Positions 9,537 to 18,954 of a stretch of DNA of 64,000 nt are shown here, in pieces (the stretch's first letter is position 1; the number at the start of each line of letters is the position of its first letter). The stretch covers positions 19,246-83,245 of the forward strand of contig CACOGA010000008.1 in the NCBI GenBank assembly GCA_902626585.1, written 5' to 3'. A model generated the notes under the pieces. The model had not been told where the DNA came from and made no database searches. It saw only the letters and a list, made by a program, of their open reading frames with translations. The stretch is from an uncultured Bacteroidota bacterium. Its GTDB lineage: Bacteria > Bacteroidota > Bacteroidia > Flavobacteriales > Flavobacteriaceae. The translations under genes were made by a program, and so were the position numbers.

Positions 9537-10761
9537 TTTCTTCTCCTCTAATTAAGACCTTTTCAATTAAATTTTCTCCAAAATAGTATGGTAAATCATC
9601 AATAGAGTCTATTTTTTCTGTGATTAACAGGTTTGCCAATTTCCCTTTACTAATCGAGCCTGTTTTTTTAGAAACTCCCATTGCGTATGCACCGTTTAGT
9701 GTAGCTGCATTAATGGCTTGTTCAGATGTTATTTTCAATTTATTACAAGCTAAAGAGATTATAAAATTCATATTTCCTGTAGGACATGAACCAGGATTAA
9801 AATCACTAGCGATCGCAAACGGAATCCCATTATTTAATAAGTTTCTTGCATTTGCATAATCAATTCCTAAGAAAAATGAGCAACCGGGTAACAAAACAGG
9901 CATAGTTTTACTTTGTTTTAATGCCCATATATCATCCTGATTTATCACTTCAAGATGATCGACACTTAGAGCACCACATTCAACACCAGCCTTAATCCCT
10001 CCGATGGAGTTAAACTGATTTGTATGAATTTTTGAAGCTACACCTAGCTCATAGGCTTTATTACATAGAAGCTTAGTGTCATCCACCGAAAAATAGTTTT
10101 CCTCACAAAAAATATCAACAAAGTCAACTAATTTTTTATCTATAAAATCTGGAAGCATTTTGTCAATGACCAATTTTAAATAGTCATCTTTTTTATAGTT
10201 TTTGGGTATGGCGTGGGCTCCCAAAAATGTTGATTTTATTTCAATAGGTAGACTATTTTTAAGTCTACTGATGACTTCCAGCATTTTTAATTCAGACTCA
10301 TAATTTAGTCCATAGCCAGATTTAATCTCCAATGAACCGGTACCTTGTTTTATTAGTGATAAGATTCTGTTTTTTGATTCGGTGTATAAATCATCAGTAG
10401 AGACTGCATTAATTTGAGATGAAGACTTTAAAATTCCACCTCCATTTTCCGCTATTTGCTGATATGAAGCCCCCTTTATCCTTTGCATGTATTCATCAGA
10501 TCTATTTCCTGTATGAACTGAATGAGAGTGAGAATCACACCAAGCAGGTAAAACAATTTTATCTTTAGCGTTAATTGTTTCTATATTTCCAAAATTTGGA
10601 ATTTCGGACATTTTACCAAAGTCATTAATTACTCCATTTTCAATTAGTAGGTAAGCGTCACTTATAGATGGTAATTTATCCATTTTTTTAGCCGAAATAA
10701 ATGAAATATCCTTATCTCTAATCTGAGTCAGCTGTTTTATATTGGTAATTAATTTAGACAT
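9529..10761 (-). CDS. hutI: Imidazolonepropionase
   Basis: Amidohydrolase that opens imidazolone-5-propionate to N-formimino-L-glutamate in histidine degradation, 410 residues. Metal and catalytic residues are present: HSH in CDSHSHSVHTGNR (near residue 77), His in FLGAHAIPKNY, His in KIHTNQF, His in SVDHLEVI and Asp in ASDFNPGSCP. Its product is the substrate of the convergent FTCD gene. It lies 9 bases after the fumC stop on the same strand, so fumC and hutI probably share a transcript. Confidence 0.95.
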   Translation of the reverse strand: MSKLITNIKQLTQIRDKDISFISAKKMDKLPSISDAYLLIENGVINDFGKMSEIPNFGNIETINAKDKIVLPAWCDSHSHSVHTGNRSDEYMQRIKGASYQQIAENGGGILKSSSQINAVSTDDLYTESKNRILSLIKQGTGSLEIKSGYGLNYESELKMLEVISRLKNSLPIEIKSTFLGAHAIPKNYKKDDYLKLVIDKMLPDFIDKKLVDFVDIFCEENYFSVDDTKLLCNKAYELGVASKIHTNQFNSIGGIKAGVECGALSVDHLEVINQDDIWALKQSKTMPVLLPGCSFFLGIDYANARNLLNNGIPFAIASDFNPGSCPTGNMNFIISLACNKLKITSEQAINAATLNGAYAMGVSKKTGSISKGKLANLLITEKIDSIDDLPYYFGENLIEKVLIRGEEIN

Positions 10762-10770
10762 AAGAAGGTG

Positions 10771-12153
10771 CTAAGTCATGTTTCTTGGATCGACTAATTG
10801 GTCGTACTCTTCAGCGGTCAGATACCCTGATTTAATAGCTTCATCCCTCAATGTAGTATCATTTTTATAAGCATTGTTAGCAATCTCAGCAGCCTTGTAA
10901 TATCCAATTTTTGGATTTAATGCAGTGACTAGCATCAATGAGTTATCTAATTTTTTCTTTATTGATTTTAAGTTTGGAATTATACCAATAATACAGTTGG
11001 AATTGAAACTATTGACAGCATCTGCGATTAATATTGAAGAATTAATAAAATTATAAATAATCACAGGTTTAAAAACATTTAGTTGAAAATGTCCCTGAGT
11101 TCCTGAAAAAGTAATAGCTGAATCATTTCCAATAACCTGACTACACACCATTGACATTGCTTCACATTGAGTGGGATTAACTTTACCAGGCATGATTGAA
11201 CTTCCAGGTTCATTTGCTGGTAAAATTATTTCACCGATTCCGCTTCTGGGTCCTGATGAAAGCATTCTTATATCATTTGATATTTTATTTATTGAAACAG
11301 CAATTTTTTTTAAAGAATTGTGACAATCAACCAATGAATCATTAGAAGATAATGCCTCAAACTTATTTTCTGCAGTAACGAATGGATAACCTGTTTCATT
11401 AGCAATTATTTTAGCAACTTTTTCAGAGTATCCATCTGGGGTATTCAAACCTGTTCCAACTGCCGTACCTCCAAGAGCAATTTCTAAAATAAATTTCATC
11501 GAGCTTTCCAAACTAATAATACCATTTTCGATTTGCTTTTTAAAAGCTGAAAATTCTTGACCTAATGTTATAGGAGTTGCATCCATCATGTGTGTTCTTC
11601 CGATTTTCACAACATCTTTAAATTCTTCAGATTTATCGTGAAGGGATTTTTTTAAATCCTCGAGAGCGGGAAGGGTTTTTGTTGAAATCAACTTATAGGC
11701 AGCAATATGCATTGCCGTTGGAAATGTATCATTAGAGGATTGAGATTTATTTACATCGTCATTGGCTTTAACATATTTTTCATCTTTTAAGTCCCTCCCA
11801 ATCAATTGTTGACACCTATTTGATATCACCTCATTAACATTCATATTAGTTTGAGTACCAGAACCTGTTTGCCATACCACTAGTGGAAACTGTTCGTCAT
11901 GTTTACCAGTGGTTATTTCATCACAAACTTTGGAAATTAGATCCATTTTTTCTTTTGAAAGTACTCCGCATGAATGATTTGTGATGGCAGCTGCTTTTTT
12001 AACAATAGCATATGCGTAGATTATTTCTATTGGCATTGATGACTTAGGTCCAATTTTAAAGTTATTTCTCGATCTTTCAGTTTGAGCACCCCAAAGTTTG
12101 TCAGCGGGTACCTTAACTTCGCCTATAGTATCTTTTTCGATTCTGTATTCCAT
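10771..12153 (-). CDS. fumC: Class II fumarate hydratase
   Basis: TCA-cycle enzyme interconverting fumarate and malate, iron-sulfur independent, 460 residues. The fumarase/aspartase signature [15 protein letters not shown] is present near residue 315, with [14 protein letters not shown] near 97 and [10 protein letters not shown] near 187. The start is the ATG at 12153 ([13 protein letters not shown]), as in other FumC proteins; a TTG three codons upstream is unlikely because a promoter box lies close by. First gene of a two-gene unit with hutI. Confidence 0.96.
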   Translation of the reverse strand: MEYRIEKDTIGEVKVPADKLWGAQTERSRNNFKIGPKSSMPIEIIYAYAIVKKAAAITNHSCGVLSKEKMDLISKVCDEITTGKHDEQFPLVVWQTGSGTQTNMNVNEVISNRCQQLIGRDLKDEKYVKANDDVNKSQSSNDTFPTAMHIAAYKLISTKTLPALEDLKKSLHDKSEEFKDVVKIGRTHMMDATPITLGQEFSAFKKQIENGIISLESSMKFILEIALGGTAVGTGLNTPDGYSEKVAKIIANETGYPFVTAENKFEALSSNDSLVDCHNSLKKIAVSINKISNDIRMLSSGPRSGIGEIILPANEPGSSIMPGKVNPTQCEAMSMVCSQVIGNDSAITFSGTQGHFQLNVFKPVIIYNFINSSILIADAVNSFNSNCIIGIIPNLKSIKKKLDNSLMLVTALNPKIGYYKAAEIANNAYKNDTTLRDEAIKSGYLTAEEYDQLVDPRNMT

Positions 12154-12170
12154 GGTTAGCAATTATAATA

Positions 12171-12203
12171 CAAATTTACACATTAAATGTAACTAAACGC
12201 AAA
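12171..12203 (-). promoter_or_regulatory. Promoter of fumC-hutI
   Basis: Reading the minus strand: TTTG at 12203-12200, 21 bases, then TAAATTTG at 12178-12171. This fits the Bacteroidota -33/-7 consensus. The -7 box ends 17 bases before the fumC ATG at 12153. Motif-based. Confidence 0.5.
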
Positions 12204-12253
12204 ATGATTCATTTATGCTATTCACACAGAAACAATGTTGAAAATTATTTAAA

Positions 12254-12288
12254 CTAAATATTATATGTAAGTGATCTAAATATTATAT
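12254..12288 (+). repeat. 13-base direct repeat, 22-base period, at a promoter
   Basis: CTAAATATTATAT occurs exactly at 12254-12266 and again at 12276-12288, starts 22 bases apart, about two helical turns. The second copy runs into a TATATTTG (-7 type box, 12284-12291) lying 17 bases before the start of the small gene at 12309. Possibly a tandem operator; AT richness makes chance a real alternative. Confidence 0.45.
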
Positions 12289-12308
12289 TTGCTAAAACAG
12301 ATTAAATT

Positions 12309-12476
12309 ATGTTTGAGTTTGATCAATATTTAGGTTTTTTAGCATTTTTAACTATACTAACTATAGGTTTTTGGTTATTCTTTGTATTGCTTCTTTTTGT
12401 TATACCCTATTGGGTTTTCGGTGCGTTAAAAGAAAGAATTGAAGAGCTAATACAGGAAAGAAAAAAGAAAATGTAG
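12309..12476 (+). CDS. Small membrane protein of unknown function
   Basis: A 55-residue frame starting MFEFDQYLGFLAFL. It has one strongly hydrophobic helix (about residues 8-38, ending VIPYWVFGAL) and a charged, basic amphipathic tail (KERIEELIQERKKKM). It fills an otherwise empty gap, has a TATATTTG box upstream, and its stop lies one base from the stop of the convergent TonB-receptor gene. I recognise no family. Reality is inferred from composition, packing and promoter. Confidence 0.6.
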   Translation: MFEFDQYLGFLAFLTILTIGFWLFFVLLLFVIPYWVFGALKERIEELIQERKKKM

Positions 12477-12477
12477 T

Positions 12478-14934
12478 TTAAGATCCAAAACTACCATCAT
12501 CATAACCACCACTTCTCATTTGTCTTCTGTTTTGATTTTTCTTTTGATTAAATCGGTAAGTAAAATTTAAAGTTGCTGATCTCTGGCTCCACCTAAATTC
12601 AAAGTCATTGTAGAAATTTTCATTAAAAGTTTCATTTCTCCAACCCCTTTGGTCCAATAAATCTTTGATATTTAAGGTTAACGTAGCGTTATCATTAAAC
12701 AATTCCTTACTAAAAGCTAAATCAATCGAAAAGTCGCCATCACTCTTACTTACAGCAGTTTCATTGGGCCCTCTTATATTCATCCTTGTTTGCCAATCAA
12801 TTTTGCCAGGAAGAGTAAGCTTGCTATTCAGTCTAAAACTCCAGCTAACATTTTCGTTATCATAAATAATATCGTTATAAGTACCTTCAACTTTATTCTG
12901 GAACAAATTGAAGTTTGTATTAATATTCCACTTTCTTCCTTTTCTGTAGGAAAGGTTCAATTCAAAACCAAATCTCTCGTTTGTAGATAGATTAATAGGT
13001 GTTCTAACAACTATTGGTACGTTAACTCCATTAATTTCGGCATAATCTCCAGTCTCTTCTATAATGGTATTTATAGAATTAGTTGATCTTTGGAAATAAG
13101 CTGATGTATTAACGGTAAAAGACGATTTATATCTCTTTACATATCCAAAATCAATATTATTGGAGTATGTGGGGTCTAAGTAGGGATTTCCCTGCCAAAT
13201 AAGTATTGGGCTTATTTTTGTAGGGAAAGGATTAATAAACCTTGACCAGGGTCTCCTTATTCTTCTGTTATAACCAAAAGTTAGTGTTTCGTCATCAGTT
13301 ATCTCTAAACCAAAATTGAAGGTAGGAAAAAGACCTGTATCATCAATTTTAGTAAAATCTTGTATTGTGAGTTGATTCACATTTTTGAGCGTATTCTCAA
13401 CCCTGAGCCCCAAAAGAAAAGAATATTTATCTTCAACTTTAACTCCATACTGTGTATAAGCAGCACTTATTCTTTCTTTATATTGAAATAAATTACTTTG
13501 GTCAAAATCTTCAACAAAAACACTGTTTACATTATCGAAAACTTTGTAATCCGTAACATCATCTTCACTTTCAATTCGAATTCCAGCTTCAAATTGACGG
13601 TTTTCTCCTATTGGTAAAACAAAATCAGAACGAATTAAAAAAGATTCAGATTGTATATTTTCATCGACACTTTCGTTCACAATTCCATTTTCGTCAATTA
13701 ATGAATTTTCCCATTCTTTTGAGTTTTCATACTGAAGGTCAACAGTTATTAACTGGCCTTCATCGTCAAGTTTTCTTTCAAAGTTTAAATTATACTCTCG
13801 ATTATTGTCAATATCATTTTCAAAATCGTTTTGATTGATTGTGTTCAAAACATTTGAATTAGCATCTAATTCTCTTATTGTATTAGACTCTAAATTATCA
13901 GAACCATAACTATTGTAAAAAAATGAACCTAAAAGTGAAGTTTTATCATCAATATACCATTCGAAACCATTATTAATAAAATATCCATCACTAACTCTTT
14001 CACGGGTTCTGTCCTCACTGAAGAAAGTGCTTGGTTCTGAGCCATTAAAGTATTCAGTTATTCCGCTTGAACTCCCTGGCCTAATTCTGTCGTATATGCT
14101 AGACGAATTAAAGAAATTAATCGCACCGTTTCTGTAGTTTATGTTGGTTGATAATGAATTTGATTTTGGTTCACCAACATTAGCACTTAGTGAGCCATTT
14201 AATCCAAGTTTTTTTGACTTTCTGAGGATGATATTAATTATACCTCCGCTACCTTCTGCTTCATATCTGGCTGACGGTGAAGTTATGACCTCAACTTTCT
14301 CAATAGCATCAGCTGGTAATTCTTTAAGAAAAGATGAGTTAACACCAACTAATCTGGATGGCTTACCGTTGATCAAAATTCTAGCTGCATCATTACCTCT
14401 AAGTAGTATATTTCCATCAATATCAGTTGATACTGACGGAATGTTATCTAAAACATCTGTTCCAGTTCCACCCCTTACTGTCAAATCCTTACCAACAGTA
14501 TATATTTTTTTATCTAATTTGATTTCGACTGTTGTTTCCTCAGCAATGATTTCGACTTCACCTAAAGATTCGAAATCAAGTTCAAGTTTTATTTCCCCAA
14601 GATCTAAATTATCATTTAGTGCTACATCATCTAATGTCACATTTTTGAAGGAGATATATTCGATTAATATATTGTAATTTCCTTCTTTGGCTGGAAATGA
14701 AAATTTCCCAGAATCATTACTGATACCTCCGGTGATAACATTATTATTCGCCGTGTCTAGCAGGGTAATAGTTGCGTATTCAAGTAATTCATCATTTTCA
14801 AGACTAGAAATTATACCTGATACGAAAAACTCTTTTGATTGGTTGTTGTAAGATTGTGAATAATTTAATTTGAAAATAAGCAGGAAAACTGTTACGATAA
14901 GCAGCTTTTTCATAGTTTGTTTTTTTGTTTTCAT
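12478..14934 (-). CDS. TonB-dependent outer-membrane receptor with carboxypeptidase-like domain
   Basis: Outer-membrane beta-barrel protein of 818 residues. A signal peptide (MKKLLIVTVFLLIFKLNYSQ; this internal ATG at 14913 is an alternative start) precedes a carboxypeptidase-regulatory-like repeat (about residues 35-120). A plug domain follows (VRGGTGTDVLDNIPSVSTD, then INGKPSRLVG), then a long barrel of the outer-membrane beta-barrel type ending in a Gly/Ser/Asp tail. It probably imports a ligand using TonB energy, or is a receptor-like barrel of the same architecture. No SusD-like partner is adjacent, so it is not a classic SusCD pair. Ligand unknown. Confidence 0.85.
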   Translation of the reverse strand: MKTKKQTMKKLLIVTVFLLIFKLNYSQSYNNQSKEFFVSGIISSLENDELLEYATITLLDTANNNVITGGISNDSGKFSFPAKEGNYNILIEYISFKNVTLDDVALNDNLDLGEIKLELDFESLGEVEIIAEETTVEIKLDKKIYTVGKDLTVRGGTGTDVLDNIPSVSTDIDGNILLRGNDAARILINGKPSRLVGVNSSFLKELPADAIEKVEVITSPSARYEAEGSGGIINIILRKSKKLGLNGSLSANVGEPKSNSLSTNINYRNGAINFFNSSSIYDRIRPGSSSGITEYFNGSEPSTFFSEDRTRERVSDGYFINNGFEWYIDDKTSLLGSFFYNSYGSDNLESNTIRELDANSNVLNTINQNDFENDIDNNREYNLNFERKLDDEGQLITVDLQYENSKEWENSLIDENGIVNESVDENIQSESFLIRSDFVLPIGENRQFEAGIRIESEDDVTDYKVFDNVNSVFVEDFDQSNLFQYKERISAAYTQYGVKVEDKYSFLLGLRVENTLKNVNQLTIQDFTKIDDTGLFPTFNFGLEITDDETLTFGYNRRIRRPWSRFINPFPTKISPILIWQGNPYLDPTYSNNIDFGYVKRYKSSFTVNTSAYFQRSTNSINTIIEETGDYAEINGVNVPIVVRTPINLSTNERFGFELNLSYRKGRKWNINTNFNLFQNKVEGTYNDIIYDNENVSWSFRLNSKLTLPGKIDWQTRMNIRGPNETAVSKSDGDFSIDLAFSKELFNDNATLTLNIKDLLDQRGWRNETFNENFYNDFEFRWSQRSATLNFTYRFNQKKNQNRRQMRSGGYDDGSFGS

Positions 14935-14997
14935 TACAAACTAATCAAAACGCATGCCAGTAAAACTCCCCGTAATGGGTTAATTAAACTTGAAACT

Positions 14998-15336
14998 TTA
15001 AATTAACCGGTCAATATTTTCTTTTGGTCTACCGATGACAGCTTTATTTTTAGCTTCGATTATTGGTCTTTCCATAAGTTTTGGCTCTTCACAAAGTAGG
15101 TGAATAATTTGATCATCACTAAGATTTTTATCTTTGAAATTTTCCCTCCAAATTTTTTCGTTTTTTCTTATCAATTGTAATGGTTTCAAACCCAATTTGT
15201 TCAACAATTGTTTCATTTTGGTTTCAGAAATTCCTTCATTCATATAATTAATTATTTCAAACGAAGCTTTTTTTTGGGTCAAATACTCAATACCCTCTCT
15301 TGATTTTCTGCATCTAGGATTATGATAAATTTTCAT
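14998..15336 (-). CDS. ArsC/Spx family protein (arsenate reductase-like)
   Basis: Thioredoxin-fold protein of 112 residues. The family start KIYHNPRCRKSREGIEYL carries the catalytic Cys (about residue 9). The downstream motif MERPIIEAKNKAVIGRP holds the arginines that bind oxyanion in ArsC. In glutaredoxin-linked arsenate reductases these reduce arsenate; many chromosomal copies outside ars operons have no proven arsenate role. It starts 4 bases after the prfB stop, so it is the second gene of that transcript. No arsB or arsR nearby argues against a dedicated arsenic operon. Confidence 0.85.
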   Translation of the reverse strand: MKIYHNPRCRKSREGIEYLTQKKASFEIINYMNEGISETKMKQLLNKLGLKPLQLIRKNEKIWRENFKDKNLSDDQIIHLLCEEPKLMERPIIEAKNKAVIGRPKENIDRLI

Positions 15337-15340
15337 TTAA

Positions 15341-16430
15341 TTATTTCTTTGAATTAAACATTAAAAATGATTTTAAAAATTGATTGATATTTCCGTCTAA
15401 TACGGATTCAATATTACCAGTCTCTGCTCCTGTTCTAAGATCTTTGACAAGTTTGTAAGGATGAAGAACATAATTCCTAATTTGACTACCCCATTCAATT
15501 TTTTTCTTTTCTGATTCTATTTCCGATCTTTTTTGATTTTTTTTCTTTATTTCAATTTCGTAAAGTTGTGATTTCAGCATTTGCATTGCTCTAATTTTAT
15601 TATCTAATTGAGATCTAGTTTCTGAGCATGTTATCTGAATTCCGGTTGGTTTATGGGTGATCTGGACTTTTGTTTCTATTTTATTGACACTTTGTCCACC
15701 GGCTCCGCTAGATCTTGATGTATTAATTTCAATATCAGACTGATTGATTTCAATATTAATAGAATCATCAACAAGAGGATAAACATATACCGATGCAAAA
15801 CTTGTATGTCTTTTTGCATTGGAATCAAAGGGGGATATTCTGACCAGTCTATGTACACCATTTTCGCTTTTTAACCAACCAAATGCATATTCTCCTTCAA
15901 ATTTCAAAGTTGCCGTTTTGATTCCTGCAGAATCACCATCTTGTTCATTTAATTTAGAGACTTTGAAACCATTTTTATCTCCAAACATTGTATACATTCT
16001 CATCAACATTTGCGCCCAATCACAACTTTCAGTTCCTCCAGCTCCTGCTGTAATTTGTAGTACCGCATCCATATTATCTGACTCATCAGATAGCATGGTT
16101 TTAAATTCAAGTTCTTTTAAGAAATCTTCTGCTGAATTATATTGATTTAACAATTCCTCATCGCTACACTCATTATTTTTATTAAAGTCTAATAAAATCT
16201 CTAAATCAGAAATATTTTCACTTAATTTAATAATGTTGTCAACCCAGTTTTTTAGGAATTTAATTTTTTTGAGAACTATTTGAGCTTTTGAAGAATTATC
16301 CCAAAAATCAGGCTTCAGTGTTTTGTTTTCTTCAATTTCTAGTGTAGACTTTTTATTTTCAAAGTCAAAGATACCCCCTTAACGCGTCCAGGCGATTTCT
16401 AAGTGATTCTATTTGTTCTAGAGTTATCAT
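15341..16430 (-). CDS. prfB: Peptide chain release factor 2, expressed through a programmed +1 frameshift
   Basis: Class I release factor for UGA and UAA stops. Translation starts at ATG 16430 and runs 21 codons to CTT, meets an in-frame TGA (16367-16365), and must shift +1 to continue with GAC (16366-16364) for another 341 codons, giving 362 residues, the normal length. The downstream frame has the RF2 recognition tripeptide SPF ([12 protein letters not shown]) and the peptidyl-hydrolysis motif GAGGQSVNK. Reading only the downstream frame would lose the first third. RF2 levels feed back on the shift, because scarce RF2 lets the ribosome slip. arsC-like gene follows 4 bases later. Confidence 0.96.
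16364..16379 (-). promoter_or_regulatory. prfB +1 programmed frameshift signal
   Basis: Reading the minus strand: AGGGGG (16379-16374), then TAT, the slippery CTT (16370-16368) and TGAC (16367-16364). This equals the classical bacterial RF2 site AGGGGG-TAT-CTT-TGA-C. The anti-Shine-Dalgarno pairing it relies on is otherwise hardly visible upstream of genes in this window. Confidence 0.96.
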
Positions 16431-16515
16431 GCAATAAAATTAATACTAATTAAACAAGTTGAGAATATTTTTATTAAAAATTTATATTGTGTAGATTTAA
16501 TAAAAATTTAAACCA

Positions 16516-18954
16516 ATGCTTAAAGATAAATTCAAGCTTATATTTTTCCTGCTTTCATTATGCTTTTCATTTTCTTTTTCAAACGAACTTGAACAATTCA
16601 AAGGATTTTTTAATTTCTCATATGATGATTCAAAGGGCAAAATTTTTCTTGAAGTTGATAAGCTAGATTATGAATTCCTATATATTGGGTCTCTAGCGTC
16701 AGGTGTTGGTTCAAATGACATTGGTTTAGATAGAGGTCAACTAGGTTCTGAAAAGCTTGTGAAATTTGTTAAAAAGGGAAACAAAATACTTTTGATAGAA
16801 CCAAACCTTTATTTTAGAGCTCAAACCGATAATATAAGTGAAAAAAAGAGCGTTGAACAAGCCTTTGCAAAATCTGTTATTTTTGGATTTGAAATAATTG
16901 AAAAAAATGATCAAAGTTTTTTAATTGACTTTACTCCATTTTTATTGTTTGATAGGCATGGGGTAGCTAAAAAACTAAGAGATCTGAAACAAGGCTCATA
17001 TAAAATTGACAAATCTAAAAGTGCTATCGAAATTTACAACACAAAAGCTTTTCCTGAAAATGTTGAATTTGAAGCTTTATTAACTTTTTCAGGCGAGGCA
17101 AAAGGAAATCTAATAAAAAGTGTTTCACCTGATCCAAACAATGTTTCGGTAATTCAGCATCATTCTTTTATAAAGCTTCCTGATAATAACTATCAGCCAA
17201 GAAAATTTGACCCAAGAAGCGGTGCAATATCAATTTCATTCATGGACTATTCTACTCCAATTGACGAACCAATCGTAAAAAAATATGTAATCAGACATCG
17301 ATTAGAAAAGAAAAACCCTAATCATGAAATTTCTGAGGCGGTTGAACCAATTATCTATTACTTAGATCCTGGAACACCTGAGCCAGTGAAGAGTGCATTA
17401 TTAGATGGTGGTAAATGGTGGAATCAGGCATACGAGTCTATCGGCTTTAAAGATGCTTTTCAGATTAAAATTCTTCCTCATGATATAGATCCGTTAGATT
17501 GTAGGTATAATGTGATTCAGTGGGTTCATCGATCCACCAGAGGATGGAGTTATGGTGCTAGTGTTGTCGACCCTAGAACAGGTGAAATTATAAAAGGTCA
17601 TGTTAGCTTAGGTAGTCTTAGAATTAGACAGGATTACATGATAGCTCAGGCATTGACCAAAGAACCATTTGCTACTAAAAACAATAATAATAAAATGATG
17701 GACTTAGCCATAGCGAGAATAAGGCAGTTGAGTGCTCATGAGATAGGACATACAATAGGATTTGCTCATAATTTTGCAGCAAGTACCAATGAAAGAGCCT
17801 CAGTCATGGATTATCCTCATCCATTGGTAAAATTAATTGATAATGAAGTTGTTTTTGACGATGCTTATGATACTGGAATAGGTGATTGGGATAAGGTCAC
17901 CGTTGCATACAGCTATAGTGATTTTAGAAAAGATCAAAATGAAGCTTTTGAGTTAAATAAAATATTGGAGAATTCAACTTCTGAAGGTTTAAGATTTATT
18001 AGTGACTATGATGCCCGATCAATCGACGGCTCTCATGCATATGCTCATTTATGGGATAACGGACAAACCGCTTATTCGGGACTAGATAATGTGATAGAAA
18101 TCAGAAAAAAGGCAATTGAAAATTTTTCTGAGTATAATGTTCCAAAAGGCACACCAAATTCGGTATTGGAGGACGTTTTTGTTCCATTGTACTTTTTTCA
18201 CAGATATCAAACAGAAGCCACTGCTAAGTTAATCGGTGGTATGAATTATAATTATTCCTTAGTTGGTGATAATCAGCAAGACTATTATTATGTTGAAAGA
18301 TCCTATCAAATACAAGCTTTAAATTCATTAATGAAAACATTAAGTCCTAATTTTTTAGCAATTCCTAAGGAAAAATTAATTTTGTTTCCGCCTAGGGCAT
18401 TTGGATTTCCTAGAACCAGAGAATCATTTAAGTCTAACTTAGGAGTTGCATTTGATCCCTTATCTGCTGCAGAAACATCATCAGATATGACTTTTAGCCT
18501 AATATTTAGACCTAAAAGACTAAATCGATTAATTTTACAACATTCATTGGACAACTCAAATCTCAATCTAAAAGAATTGTATGATTTTATCCTTAAAAGA
18601 ACAATCCTTTTGAAATCTTATGATTCCACAAATTATGAAGATTATTCTTACTTGCAAGAAATTCAACATATTGTTAACATTAATTTGCTAAAGAGTATTT
18701 TTAAAGTTATAAATAGTTCAAGTAGTTTTTCCCAGGTAAAAAGTATAAGTAACGAATTTGTAAGAAAAATTACATCTGAGCTTTCTTCAAAAAGAAGTAA
18801 GAATTACAATCTTTCAAAATATCATAGATATTACCTGGACATGATTAATAGTTTTTATGAAGACCCACAAGAATATGAAATCATTGATTCATTAACCATA
18901 CCTGATGGTTCTCCAATCGGATCTGACAATTGCACCAATTTCACAATTAGATGA
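16516..18954 (+). CDS. Secreted zinc-dependent metalloprotease (DUF5117/DUF5118 type)
   Basis: Exported protease of 812 residues with signal peptide MLKDKFKLIFFLLSLCFSFS. The zinc site is HEIGHTIGFAHN near residue 415, the extended HExxHxxGxxH motif of metzincins, followed by a Met-turn (SVMDYPHP) about 20 residues later. Length and layout agree with the Bacteroidota zinc metalloproteases carrying DUF5118 and DUF5117 before the catalytic core. It probably degrades proteins in the periplasm or outside the cell. The threonine aldolase gene overlaps its end by 4 bases (ATGA), giving translational coupling. Confidence 0.9.
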   Translation: MLKDKFKLIFFLLSLCFSFSFSNELEQFKGFFNFSYDDSKGKIFLEVDKLDYEFLYIGSLASGVGSNDIGLDRGQLGSEKLVKFVKKGNKILLIEPNLYFRAQTDNISEKKSVEQAFAKSVIFGFEIIEKNDQSFLIDFTPFLLFDRHGVAKKLRDLKQGSYKIDKSKSAIEIYNTKAFPENVEFEALLTFSGEAKGNLIKSVSPDPNNVSVIQHHSFIKLPDNNYQPRKFDPRSGAISISFMDYSTPIDEPIVKKYVIRHRLEKKNPNHEISEAVEPIIYYLDPGTPEPVKSALLDGGKWWNQAYESIGFKDAFQIKILPHDIDPLDCRYNVIQWVHRSTRGWSYGASVVDPRTGEIIKGHVSLGSLRIRQDYMIAQALTKEPFATKNNNNKMMDLAIARIRQLSAHEIGHTIGFAHNFAASTNERASVMDYPHPLVKLIDNEVVFDDAYDTGIGDWDKVTVAYSYSDFRKDQNEAFELNKILENSTSEGLRFISDYDARSIDGSHAYAHLWDNGQTAYSGLDNVIEIRKKAIENFSEYNVPKGTPNSVLEDVFVPLYFFHRYQTEATAKLIGGMNYNYSLVGDNQQDYYYVERSYQIQALNSLMKTLSPNFLAIPKEKLILFPPRAFGFPRTRESFKSNLGVAFDPLSAAETSSDMTFSLIFRPKRLNRLILQHSLDNSNLNLKELYDFILKRTILLKSYDSTNYEDYSYLQEIQHIVNINLLKSIFKVINSSSSFSQVKSISNEFVRKITSELSSKRSKNYNLSKYHRYYLDMINSFYEDPQEYEIIDSLTIPDGSPIGSDNCTNFTIR

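Noticed and set aside
12154..12308. tRNA or small RNA in the fumC upstream gap, and in other gaps above 150 bases
   Set aside because: No cloverleaf, T-loop-like sequence or GC-rich fold was seen; the gaps are AT-rich promoter regions.
14141..14677. Open frame of 178 codons opposite the TonB receptor
   Set aside because: Serine/leucine-rich composition, no family features; a shadow of the receptor's codon pattern.
14935..14997. Possible regulatory RNA upstream of the TonB receptor (CCCATTACGGGG and GCATGC motifs)
   Set aside because: The pairing is too short and there is no recognisable riboswitch core or promoter consensus.
15341..16153. Short prfB frame that could be read as a truncated gene or pseudogene
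   Set aside because: The missing N-terminal part exists in another frame and the junction is the exact RF2 programmed frameshift signal.
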